Shown here: piece after piece, positions 24,482-35,946 of the stretch
Numbering within the stretch: the stretch's first letter is position 1
Layout: the number at the start of each line of letters is the position of its first letter
Assembly (NCBI GenBank): GCA_037013685.1
Contig: CM072891.1
Span: forward strand, 13,678,501 to 13,742,500
Source of the DNA: Acridotheres tristis
Lineage: Eukaryota; Chordata; Aves; Passeriformes; Sturnidae
DNA: 64,000 nucleotides
Reading direction: 5' to 3'
Notes under the pieces: model-generated
The model's database searches: none
What the model was told of the DNA's origin: nothing
Seen by the model: only the letters and a program-made list of their open reading frames with translations
Position numbers and translations under genes: made by a program

Positions 24482-27400
24482 TTGCTCAGCTGCACCGTGG
24501 AAGGTGCCACACCCAACTTGAAATGCCAGCTCCCAGTTTTAGGGATCATCAGGATTTTCCTTCAGTTCTATCATGATCATTACTCCAATTACTGTTTATT
24601 ACTGTAAATAGTAATAATGGTAAACCCCTATTCCTTGGTCTTCAGTTTCCCCCTTTGGGACATTAACTTTTGATATCTGCCAGCCACTGGATGCTGATGT
24701 GCTGACAGGGTCGACAACATCCACAAAGTGCTGCAACTGTAATTGCAGTGCACAAGCTTTGAAAGGACACAAACTCACCTCTCTATATAGCCCTGTGGAA
24801 TTGGGATTAAGTTTCCCTGCAGATGATCCCTCTGCAATATGGTAGCCAGCCCCCAGTGCAACCTCCTGAAGGCAGTGACCTCTCCCAGCCCACTGCAGCT
24901 CAGCTGTGCTATGCCAGGGAGACAGCTTCCCCTGGGAGCCCATTAGGATAGCCAAGCCTTCAGGGACCAGTGCTGCTATTTCTTCATCTCATCTGTTCAG
25001 GTCCCATTCCTGCACTGTGGGGCCTTTTGGGGTGTTTATGCCACAAAAAAACCTGTCAAGGGAGGGGATGCTGTTCAAGCCCTTCCTAAAATGGGGACCT
25101 GCAAACCGAGCAATCTTGGAGGTTCAATGAGCATGAGAATCTCTTTCAGTTCCCCGCCCTCTTGTGCTGTTTCCTCATTTGTTTTCTTCTTTCTGTGTTT
25201 TGATACCTCAGGAATAGTGGGATCCAGCCCAGTTGGGAAACAGTATTACCAGAATATGAGTAATTTTTTCTGAGAAGATTATGAGTTATTTCCAGCCCAA
25301 GAAGGGGCTGGAAGTATCTGGTATCTTCAAATGCCTGTAAAGCTTTTCTCATGAAAACTGAGCTTCACACTGGGTGCTCAGGAGGGCCATTGTTCAGGGA
25401 TCTGGAGAAAGCCCTGATGGCCAAATACAAAGGGGACTACCATGTGGTAGTGCTGAGGTTGCCCTGTCTGGAATTACCCTGGTGAAGGTCTCTGCTCACC
25501 CCAACTCCTGAGCTAGCTCACAGCTCTTGGATACCACCATGGCTTTGCAGTGGCTCTTGGGTCCGTGCTTCTACTGGTAGCCACCCCCACTTCTCCCACT
25601 CCTCCATTCAGGCACTGCTCTTGGGATTAGTTTTTTCTCCCCTCTGACAAAGCACATACAGATGGTGTGTTGTCTGCCACAATCAAGGGGCTCAGGTGAG
25701 TAATGGAGAATGGCAGAACTTGGCATGTACTTGTTTGCCTTAGTGCAATTTTCCCATAATTGCACTTCCTAGCTTTTCAGCATCTGCGAAAGATCAGCTT
25801 GTGACACAGCAAAATTGGCCTCGCATTTTTCTGGAGTTTGCATCAGGTTGGAAATCAGGCATTCTTCATTTGGCTTAAATCATTTTGGAAGGGTGGGGAG
25901 AGAACCACCCCATTTTTGTGCATAGTCTGTGCTGCTTGGACTTTAAAGCCCAGGAGGAAAAGCATGCCTGTCAGATATACTTAGTTCAAATCTCTGGTGT
26001 TGCTTTTTTGTTTTATTTTAGAAAGGTGTTGATGAAACTGGCACAAGTTATTTAGTTTTCTCAGGTCTTAAGGTAAATGCACAGAAGTCTGATCAAGGAG
26101 CAATATAAAGCCAAAACTTGGACTCAAAATAGTTCAGAGATGCAAAGAACAGGCAGAGCTTGTGCAGACAGACAGCTTTACTGTGCCAGAAAACTCTTTC
26201 TTACCTCTCCTGATTATCACCATTTCTTTCCTTTGGATGTACATAGTGGCCAATAATGCAATAGAGGAGCAATGAAGAACAGAAATAATTTTAGGACTGA
26301 AGTGACTGACCTCCCTTGTCACCTGGGAGAGGGAAAAACTAGACTATGGCACACAGAGGGACTAAGGATGACAAAGAGCAGTCCCTGCCTCATGGAGCCT
26401 GCAGTGGCAATGATTAGAAACAGAAGACAAATCTTGGAATTTTGTGGGGAAATACCTTCTGCTCAGACAATCTCAGAGACAGCTTCAGATCATGCTCTGT
26501 TATTTATCAAGGGCTGCAGGTTTTTGCACTGGAACAAACGTATATCCTGGTATCTTCCCCAGTATATTTCAGGTTTCTTCAAGCTACAGCATTAAATTGA
26601 GTCGCTGGAACACATAGTTACCCAAAACTAAACTTGTTTCTGAACAAATGGGAAAAAAAGTTTATTCTTCTGGAAAACTCTAACTCTATTGATCCTGTTG
26701 CACACATTCACAACTATGGTTCACAGCTAATAGTTCACATTATTCAGCTAGGCAGCACTGAATTTTTACAAAGGTTCTGAAGAATTTTGCTCCGTATCAG
26801 CATCCCTTTATGGCCCTGAGTATTCATGGGATTCGTTAAGGTTCCTTCTTGTTTTGAGATAACTAAATCCCTTATTTTGTCGGTGAAGTTTTCCAAGTCA
26901 GACAAGCCACCTATTTCCCTTCTCTACTTTAATGAATAGATTATCATCCATTTATAATAAAATTTTAATGAATATCATCAGTTTAGGTTATGCTCAGATT
27001 AAAGATTTGTCATAAAAGGGACAACAGCACCACTAAGGAAAGCTTTTTCTTTTTCTGTTGATTTTGCTTTTGGTCTCAACATGGATGAAAACAGGGCTGT
27101 ATACAAACAACTTTAGTAGTGTTGGAAATCCAAACAAAACAATACCTGCCTGTGGCATGAGAACTGCATTACACTGCCAGGAAAGGAGTTCAGTTTCATG
27201 ACCCAGCCAGATTAAAAGGAATAAAAAAAGCTTACAGAAAAATGCTGAAAGGAATGGAGGCTTGTTGCTGGTTTGTTTTGCTGGAATTTTTTAATGAGTT
27301 TGGTTAATTTCCAGTTTGGTCTTGTCGTGTTTTTCTTCTTTCATTAGAGACTGTAGCTAAATACACACCTATGAGTCATATCTCAGTGCTTGCTCTGATG

Positions 27401-29235
27401 ATCAGAATACTGAGATTGAGGTTTTGGCCTCAGATACAGACATATGTACACTCGAAAAAAAAAGCTCAAGATTGCAGCTTGCTGTGGCTTTTACCACTGA
27501 AGTAAGAGCTAATCAAAAACTAAATACTGACTTAGCAAGAGGCGGCTCTTCTGTGTTCTGAATTACATCAAGTAATTGGAGCTACATGTCTTTCCATTTA
27601 AGTTATACTCCAGAGCTGCAAAGTGATACCCAAACCACTACTCCATCCAAATATTTTCCCCTTTCGATGGGTAGCAGGAAAAAAATCTTCACAGAGCTGA
27701 CTCTGTTAATATTGAGCATCTGGGTATGTCTAAGGAATGATGCTGCAATCTCTTCTCAATCCTCTTCTTGCTGGAGAGCTGGGGAGGGAGTTAACTCTTT
27801 GTCTGTGGAGGATGACATAAAGCCCCTGTACACACCCTGGTGCAAAGCCCTTCTGCTGAGCTGTGCAGGCAGGCACAGTGCAGACACCAGCAGCAAAAGG
27901 TGAAAGGGGACAGTGCTGAAGTCTTCTCTCATGCTAGCCCAGTGGCAATACTGATTCAACAGCCAGCCACCATCGGTGGGTTTGGCCCTGTGCTAGGTAA
28001 GTACAGCGATTTACTGACCCCAGGTGGCATCTGCCCGAATTCACTTACTCTCAGAATGTACAGGACGGTGAAATGCTGCTGCAACAGGAGCCAAAAGCAT
28101 CAGCGGGCAAAAGGAAGAAAAGCTAAGAGAAGAAACTGAGTATTGGAGAGATTAGAAATTAAAGGGCCACTTGACACTTGTTACTGGCACAAACATCAAA
28201 ATTATGTAATACCAGAAAACGACCACAACAGCAAGAGAAGAGGGGTTTTCACCTGACAAGTTTGCTGTTGGAGCAGGGTGTGCCTGCAAGGGACAATATA
28301 GTCCTTTCCATGGAGCAGGAGACACTCTCAAAGGCACTGAGGTCCAGGACTGTGTGTTGAGTCCCAAAGAATGTTAGTGGCAACGTTCCTATGGATTTCT
28401 AAGAGAACAGGATTTTACATCTTAAGTTAAGGAACAGAGTGAAAAGAGCTTTTCCAAAGATGGGTTGATTTTTTTTTAAGAGAAGCCAAATAATAAACAT
28501 GAAGGGGAACAAGCTGTGATGAAGTGAAAGCACCCAGAGAGTGATGTGGGAACAGCTCCTGATTCAGCCTCACCATCCTCTGCTGGGGCAAAAATGTTAT
28601 CTTATCCTTATTTCTGAGCCATTGGGTCTTCCTCCCACAGAAAACAAGAAGTTTTCATGCCCATAGGGTCAAACGAAGCAGGTTAAATATGCACCATCTT
28701 GTCACTTCTGGTAATTATCATCTTTATAATTAATAATTAATTTATTATCTTTATAATCCAGGTAGTTCTGAGAACCAGAAAACTTGGTAGTTGCATCCTG
28801 CCCTGAAGCAATGCTCTCACATGCCCTGTGTTGTAGATCAGTATGTTCTGCTGTCTGCTCTAAAGCTGCCAAGCTAAAAACCAAGTCTAGGTTTCACATA
28901 AAAGCCACAGACAATTATTCATTCCTAGAAGTAGCTGAAAATGTTTAAAGTTTTTTTTCCATTAAAAAGCGGTGTCTCATTCATCTTGAAGGTTTTTTTC
29001 TTTTGCTTTGTTGTCTTCGGAGGTTTTGTTATTTTTGTGAAAATAGTGTCATTTGTGGCCTTCTTTCATAGAAAACCTAATGATTAATTCTAGTAATAAC
29101 AGTCTATTATTTTGGGGTTTTATTTCAACAAAACTAAGAAATCAAAAGGTATGGGATTGGAAGAATATTGCACTTTTTCCTTTGGCAGTCAATTTTGCAC
29201 TTTTTTGGTTCTGAAAGCTGCCTTTGCATTTCCCT
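24482..29235. other. Non-coding unique sequence
   Basis: No gene is supported. AT-rich blocks occur at 26930-26980 and 28716-28758; the latter carries an imperfect direct repeat of an ATCTTTATAAT-type unit. A short stretch near 26377-26410 vaguely recalls old L2/MIR-type repeats but is too short to call. Confidence 0.5.
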
Positions 29236-29317
29236 GAATAGAAAGAAGATGTGAAGGGAGGGGGTGGAAAAAAAAGAAGATTAAAAAGAAGGAATGAAAG
29301 ACGAGAAAGTGAAAAAG
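29236..29317. repeat. Purine-rich low-complexity stretch
   Basis: About 80 bp consist mainly of A and G, including GGGAGGGGG and a run of eight A, with few pyrimidines. This is low-complexity DNA with no coding meaning that I can support. Confidence 0.7.
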
Positions 29318-29392
29318 CCCACAAAACTTTCCAACCTTGCAGAACAAGCAGGACCTCAAAAATTACCTTTCTTTCTAATTGTTTGTTGGTTT

Positions 29393-29412
29393 TTTGTTTG
29401 TTTGTTTGTTTG
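29393..29412. repeat. (TTTG)5 tetranucleotide repeat
   Basis: Five perfect TTTG units are flanked by T-rich sequence. Confidence 0.9.
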
Positions 29413-29999
29413 TTTTTATGATGTTCGTTGCTTTAAGACCTGCTATAGAGCTCAGTTGTCTCAGAGAGAGGGAGAGAAGAACCCTGTGGGGCCCTGCTCC
29501 TCAGCAGCATCCAGGCTTGCATGCATCGAATAATGTGTCACCATAACAGAGTGACAGATGGGTGGCTTCCCTTCCATCTCCCATGTCAGGCTGAGCAGCC
29601 AGCCCTGAGCTTTTACACTGGATCCCAACCGTGTCAGCCCAAACACTGACACCATGCTGGGCTGGGTGTTCCAGCAGGTCACACATTTCACAGTATGATT
29701 ACTAGAGATGCCCTGTTAGCACTGCTGGCTTGGCAAGCTATCACAGAGTCTGCAGCCTTACAGTGATGGAGGGGAACTGCAGTGCAGTTTTTTGGCAGGT
29801 TTTTGGTTTAGGTTTGTATCTGCATGTCTGTTGAACTTGGTTAGAAGGAGAGGTGAGGAAGGGGAAGTGTTTGCATCTCACCCTGCATCTGAAAGAAAGG
29901 TTTTCAAATGGCCTGACTGAAAATCTCAGATCAAAATAGACTTTAATTTTGTAGAGAATGTAGTCCAAGATCATTCCCATTTCTAGCTAAAATGGAATT

Positions 30000-30390
30000 C
30001 TTGCCCAATAGCCCCGCAGTCTCATTGCAATTAAAACACTCTGTTTATTTTCAGATGCAGCTTGTAGTAATTTTTTCCTCTTGCAGTCAGCTGTGAGTTA
30101 GGAGAAGGTGAAGAGTATTATGTGGCTGCCACATCCTGCATGCTTTCCTATCTAGATATTGTAAATTATGTGTGCAATGAGCCCTGTTACTGTGCAGTAA
30201 CAAGGAGGAAATCCCTGCAATGTAATTCGTAATGCATCATCTTCTGCAGGCCAATTTCACGGGCTGATATGGTTCTGCTTTACTCTCTGATTTGCTGTCA
30301 ACAGCTCTTCTCCATATACATGCATAATATATTTTTTATAAGCAGGATGTAATCACTTCAAATTACCCAGGAGATTCTCACCAAACTGCT
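30000..30390. promoter_or_regulatory. Candidate conserved regulatory element
   Basis: The block lacks open frames and is rich in core motifs of developmental transcription factors: ATTA/TAAT homeodomain cores, TGTAATTCGTAATGCATCAT, CTAGATATTG, CATATACATGCATAATATA and GTAATCACTTC. It also contains the interrupted palindrome GTTACTG-TG-CAGTAAC. This texture is typical of conserved vertebrate enhancers, but conservation itself cannot be seen from one sequence. Confidence 0.25.
30186..30201. repeat. Inverted repeat GTTACTG-TG-CAGTAAC
   Basis: Two perfect 7-bp arms are separated by 2 bp. This could be a dimeric protein-binding site within the candidate regulatory block. Confidence 0.85.
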
Positions 30391-32301
30391 CCAGCTGAAT
30401 GCCAGCTATCACTAGGACAAGGGGAAAGTGGGGTGCTGCTTCAATCTTGATTGCTTCAAGCTCTCTCCATGGTCTCATTTACTCTACATCAGGCAAGCCC
30501 TTGCACCAGCCAAGAGTCACCTGGAAACAACCTGTCATAAAATCAGCTCTGAAAACTCTACAGCTACTCACTCTGATTATTCACAAATTGGCTTTCTCTC
30601 TGTCTTTTTCATAGGGCCAATAAATGGAAAATTGGTCCCAGCAATCCACAGGGTAGAGCAAAGAGGTGCATAGGAATACTGCCATGTTCCAGAACTCAGC
30701 TCTCTGCTACTTAGTATGGATGAGGGTCTGCAAATTTTCCATCCCCCTGGAGCTCCAAAGATGAGCAGGAATGATTTTTCTCACACTCCTTGAGAGATGG
30801 TAGAGCTTCCAGCCTGCTCTTATCACTGCTGGGTACTCATTACTTTAGCCTTGGGAAGAGCAAACCACCAAGGGACTCCTTCTCCTGGGAACAGGCCACT
30901 TCCAAAGTGGAAGGATGTTGATTGCACCAGGCTGCTGACCTCTCTTATGTCTCCTTTTGAGAGCAGGGAAAATGAAACCTCTTCTGCTCACATGCAGTTT
31001 CTGTACTTCTTTCTTGCTCAGGATTAGCAGCAGGCAAGCCTGAGGTTCTGCATGAAAGAAATAAGCCCCTAGAGAGAGGGCTGTGATGGTAGGTGGGAAC
31101 CCTGAGGAACCCAAGCTGCCCAGGGAACGCAGAGCTCAGGTTTTAGCTGCTTTCTGCAAAACACAAAACCAAAGCAGAAGTCCTGCAGGCTCTGAAGAAC
31201 AGACCCCAACCTCTAGGGATGTGTAAGTAGGCTGGGAGCAAATACATGAAAGGAAGTAATATCTACTGGAAGATGAGACCTTTCAGTCCTTGAAAACAAA
31301 AAGACACAGAAGATGTCTCTGAAATATGAACAGACTGTAGGGCCTTAGAGGAAGCAAGGGACAGCAATGAAGGCAGAAGTCTGGGTTTGGACATAGGCTG
31401 GCCTGAAGCAGGCAAGCATACTGCTCAAATCCTCTCTCTTGGCAGGAATACCCAGGAAACTGGTTATCCCGGGCATTTTCTATCGTTTCCCAGGCTGCAT
31501 TTGTGTGATCTGATTCCTTGGTCACTGGAAATTTGCTATAAATACGAGGTACTGAGCAGCCCTTGTACACTAATATCACCTCTCCACCCTTTCTAGATGC
31601 CCAAGGCTGCAAATGATGCGAAAATTGCATACCCTAGTCCCACGCTTTAGTAGCTATTCAGGGTTTTGGCCACATGTCATTTGTTATTCTTCACTTATGT
31701 ATACATTCTTCTTATTTATTTTTTGTAAACATTTGTGTATAATTATTCACTACAGAGTTTCCAGTGATTTTCCCTGGCTTGCAGATGTGGCAAAATTTGT
31801 TCCCTGCATCCAGGAAAGAAGATTTTTTTTTTTCCAACTACTGCAAAATAGAATCCTGACAGATTTCAATCTGCTGCTTCCATGTCCATTCTTGCGACAC
31901 TTAGCTACCCACGGCAGAGAGACAATTAGCTTTTTAAATATAAACCAGAAACGGTCCCAAGCCACAGATTTCACATCCAGATCCAAATTTGGGGCAGTTC
32001 AGATTCGCCCTGACATTTTAGGTTTGGGCCAGGGCCGGATTCTCCTTGTGAAGCAGTTTGACATTTCCAGTTCTGGGAAGTTCCTCTCCCTGGTGCAGGG
32101 CCACCCCCGGGTCTGGCCCTCTGCTGCCGAAAGCTCTCCTGCTGCTCTGGCTTGTTCAGAAGCCCCTGCCTGTCGTTACTGCTGCTAATTCAATCCCTGC
32201 AGTGACAGGCACAAGCCTTCCATGATGCTGCCGTGGCATTTTGGTCCCTGTGAAGGACCTAGATGGATTTGGCTCTCCACAGCTATGTGTTGCTCTCTGA
32301 G
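30391..32301. other. Non-coding unique sequence
   Basis: No gene is supported. A 191-codon plus-strand frame at 31613-32188 has a polypyrimidine-encoded Phe run and no recognised domain. GC content increases between 32030 and 32200. Confidence 0.5.
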
Positions 32302-32318
32302 AAAAAAAAAAAAAAAAA
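32302..32318. repeat. Poly(A) run of 17
   Basis: This is an uninterrupted homopolymer. No retroposed element is recognisable immediately upstream. Confidence 0.95.
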
Positions 32319-32754
32319 GCAAACGATCAAATGGCAACAAATCTTGGGAATTCAGGTTAGATCTCTGGCCATCTGCCTACAGCTCAGACCCCACAGTTAT
32401 CCTTACATGCTGTGATAACCTTACATTCAGAAACATTACACGGGCCACAGAAGCAAGATCAACAACTCAGAGTTCCTTCTTCAGTCATTTTATAATCAGT
32501 TCTTCGATAGAACTGGATCTTTTAATAAGAGGGCTTGATTTGGCTTTTTCATTTATATTTTGTCCAAATATAACAAACAGGCGCACTATCCCTGAAATTT
32601 AATCAGTCATTTACAGATAATTTTAGATGGTTATCACAATCAGCTTATATCTTGTCTCCTTTCTTCAAGAGTGAGGTACTACAAGAAGCTCACGTAAGCG
32701 GAATTCGCCAAGCTTATTGATGTAAGAAATCACTTCAACACTGACATTAAATAA

Positions 32755-32915
32755 TATCACCATGTGTTCAGCTATATAATCTCAACAAAATGTGATTACT
32801 GTAACCTCTGAAGGCAGAAAACTGAAGCACAGAGAGATTAGGCGATGTGCTCAAAATGACACAGAACTCCTCATATTGAAGCTCAGAAAAGAGTTGAGAG
32901 CTCCACAGTCCTCTT
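32755..32915 (-). mobile_element. MIR-like SINE fragment (antisense)
   Basis: The plus strand reads AAAACTGAAGCACAGAGAGA then TTAGGCGATGTGCTCAAAATGACACAG (32818-32864, with a short lead-in). This follows the reverse complement of the MIR core, which I recall as GAAACTGAGGCACAGAGAGG then TTAAGTGACTTGCCCAAGGTCACACAG. The flanking sequence also keeps order: a CCATGTGTTCAG block upstream where MIR has a TATGTGCCAGGCAC-type block, and AT-rich sequence between. It is diverged as expected for this Mesozoic SINE group, which occurs at low copy in sauropsids. The boundaries are approximate. Confidence 0.65.
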
Positions 32916-34236
32916 GGTCTTTGTCCAGGAGATCATAGTTCCTTTGATATGCACACCATTCATGGGCACTGAAGTTGTATCAGGAGATCACAGAAGGATC
33001 CCTGCAAGTATTAAGCCTAATTTTAGCCCTGACATCAACCTTCAGAACATCCTTTTAAGAGAAAATGTCTGGCAGTAACAACACTGTGGCAAGCTCGATG
33101 GAATGGTGCTGGCTTTACAGCAGGCTCCAAATCAGCTCATAATGTCTGAAAGCATTCATTAAACAAGGCTCACAGATAAAATACACATATGACACAGTTC
33201 TTTATAAAAAGAGGCTTTTAGAGGCCAAATGCTGAGAAGCCTCATGAGATTACTAAATAATCCAAAGAGAAGTGCTTGGAAGCCTGTTTCTTGGGACACA
33301 GAGAACCAGGCCGGAAAAATGTCATGGAGACAAAACTCTGGGGATGGATCAAACCCTCCCCCAGGTCCTGGTTATGGATCAAAATGGTTTTTCCATCGTA
33401 TTTTCTTCCATCAAATATAGTCCCCCTGCCCCCAGCTCCAGTGCAAGGGGTGCCAAGGAGCAGGAGGAGAGGTGAAGTGGCACCTGTACTCAATTCCAGT
33501 TGTTCCACCAGTTCCTCACAGGCCACTTGCAAGCCAAGGTGACACAAATGAGTTAATTTCCATGGCACACTGAGGCTAATTGGAAACAGTTCTCAGACCC
33601 TGTAAAGCATTAAGCTGGGCTGCAAGTGATAATTGCTCACCTGCTGCATGGGTCTATAAGAGGCAGTGCATTAACTGGCACATGGGGTTTTATCACTTCC
33701 CTGGGACAGTGGGGGCTGGACCCTTCCCAGCACCCATTGCACTGAAAGCAAGATACTGGATTAGGCCTGGGGTTTATGGGAACTCAGGCAGGGAGAGCTG
33801 GTAATAAGGGGCCAGATTCCAGTTTACTTTATGGGCTCTCTTTTTTAACTCTAGCCTGGCTGTGGTTTCTTCTTCTTTCTTCATAGCCTGCGTTCTTCTT
33901 GAAGAGAGGTTTAGCACTGTGTTGCAAAATAGAAGTACAGATATTTGGAGGAATAAAGGAACCTAAGTATTACTCAAGTGTTTAGACCTCTCTCTTTCAG
34001 AGATTTGACTGCAGAAGTGTTAGAGTCTGAGACTTATAAATTCAAGCACCTCTTGTTTTATAGCTAGTCATAATTATCCTCTGTGGAGTGGGAAGAGAGC
34101 TACTTGTTTCTGAAGTCTGAAACGGCAGCTTGTCTCAGCAGAGAAACATTAGAAATGTCAGAGAATTGAAGCAGGAATTCATCAGAGACTGAAAATTATA
34201 GACTAGAATAAAATTATTACAGTTATCCATCAGGGG
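32916..34236. other. Non-coding unique sequence
   Basis: No gene is supported. Overlapping frames of 63-108 codons on both strands at 33229-33568 carry no motif. ATGGATCAAA occurs twice, 33 bp apart, near 33344 and 33377. Confidence 0.55.
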
Positions 34237-34254
34237 GATCCTGGTACCAGGATC
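34237..34254. repeat. Perfect 18-bp palindrome
   Basis: GATCCTGGTACCAGGATC is exactly self-complementary. A perfect 18-mer palindrome is uncommon in a window of this size. It may be a dimeric binding site or a cruciform-prone spot; no element boundary is visible around it. Confidence 0.9.
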
Positions 34255-35879
34255 ATCAACTTGCAGTGTTCAGCAGCAATTGCAAATCCCATAAGAAGCA
34301 CTGGGGATTGGTGTGCTGTAAGACACACACATAACCTGAAGTTTGACATGAGGCTTAACTTTTTAGAGTAACTATCAAAAGACCTTCAGTACTTGGCACT
34401 GTTTGAGAGACCCTGGGAGTTCCTGTCAGGAACTGGGATCTGAGACCAAGTTTCCCAGATATGTTTTTTGGTGACTATAAGATGACAACACTGATTTTAG
34501 CTTTTACTGAACAGGTAAATGGGTGGCTTAGGTGTGGGGTATATTTATCATGACATAATGGCATCAGCTCAATTGTGACTTCTGAGTGCTTTCTGAAGAA
34601 TTCATCTCAATAACCTCAGAAATAAAGTTAACTGGTGCAGCTTTCCAAAATGACTAAGTATCTACTCTTTCAAATTAATGAAATTGATGCAAGGGAAAGA
34701 ATTTAAATGTCTACAGGTAATTAACTACATCAAAAGTGCCAGGGAACTGGGCTTTTTTTCCATGAGGTTCTTACCACTTCTATTTCTGATCCTGGTATTG
34801 AAACATAAAGACAAAAATAGGCTCTCTTCCAGCCTTTTCCACTGGTGCCTTGACACTGTGGAGCTGAGCCAAAATCCAGAAGCTCAGAGGCCAGCAGAAA
34901 TGTAGCCATGAGTATGTGCCAGAGGCTTGAGACTCTTATTAGATTAGTGTGAGCATGGGGAAAGGGGGAAGAGTTCTGAGCTGTTCTGTTAAGTTGAAAT
35001 GGAGCATCCTTCTCCCTGGAATCTGTCATTTCCTAGTAGCTTCTCATCAGGGAGTCCTGGCAGGACTGTGGCTCTTGGAAAAGCTCAGATACCAGTTTCT
35101 AGTTGGTAGGAGCTGAGAAGGTTCCCTTATCTCAGAAAATCAGTACAAAGAAGAAAGTGATTCCTTCTAATGAGGATGTTTAAGCATTTCCTAGTGAAAG
35201 CATTGCCGTAATGAGAAAAATGAGTGTCCTGTGATTGTTCACAAGTAAGAAACATTTTATGGCCCGTGAATTCTCAGGAATGACACATTTTTCAGGTGGT
35301 CTGACTGTCAGATGCCTGATTTTGATGGATGACGCTAAGCATGGACATAATCACCATCTTGGTCTCAGAACCAGCCAGTAGGATATGTTAAGATTTTCCA
35401 AATGTTTCTCCAACAATAAAAGGAAATGTAAAGTTAATCAAATTGTCATGAGAGATCAGAGCCCAGCAAGAAAGGACTAAGACTGACATTTGAAGTAGAA
35501 GCACTAATAAAACAGACGGCTGCTTGCTGATCCTGTCCATGCTTGTGTTTAATTTAAACAAGTTAACAATGAATGGAGCTTGCAGAGGCGGGGCAGGGGT
35601 GCTGTCGAAATCGATGTATGTACCAGCCATTTAAAGAAAGCAGAGAAGTGGGAAATCTCTAGCTGCGTGTGAATATCATGCCTCAGCAGAGAGGTTCTGC
35701 AAACATCTCTGTTGGAAGATTTGGGACAAGAGGCTGTTCTGCTCCTGGTCTACCTATGGCTGCTTGCTGCCCAGCCAGAAGCTAATCCCTGATGCTTTTA
35801 GATTGATTTACTGCATTATGCTCAGACAAATTAATTCTAGCACCTAAACAGCAAGAAGATAATTTTACAAAAATAAGAA
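34255..35879. other. Non-coding unique sequence
   Basis: No gene is supported. The stretch 35390-35600 holds TTAATCAAATTG, TTTAATTTAAACAAGTTAACAA and ATCGAT-type motifs that would suit homeodomain or forkhead factors. An 80-codon minus-strand frame there (35388-35630) has no recognised family. Confidence 0.5.
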
Positions 35880-35946
35880 AGGTGAGCTCACCTCATTTCC
35901 CAGCTTTCCAGTAATCAGCCTCTGATAGTCCATACATGCATGTATG
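35880..35946. repeat. Two perfect palindromes 37 bp apart
   Basis: AGGTGAGCTCACCT (35880-35893) and CATACATGCATGTATG (35931-35946) are both exactly self-complementary. The first contains two back-to-back CACCT/AGGTG half-sites of the type bound by ZEB/Snail zinc-finger factors. The second is an alternating purine-pyrimidine palindrome. Whether they act together is unknown. Confidence 0.85.

Noticed and set aside
26377..26410. CAGTCCCTGCCTCATGGAGCCT recalls an old L2/MIR-type block.
   Set aside because: Only about 30 bp match, with no ordered flanking blocks.
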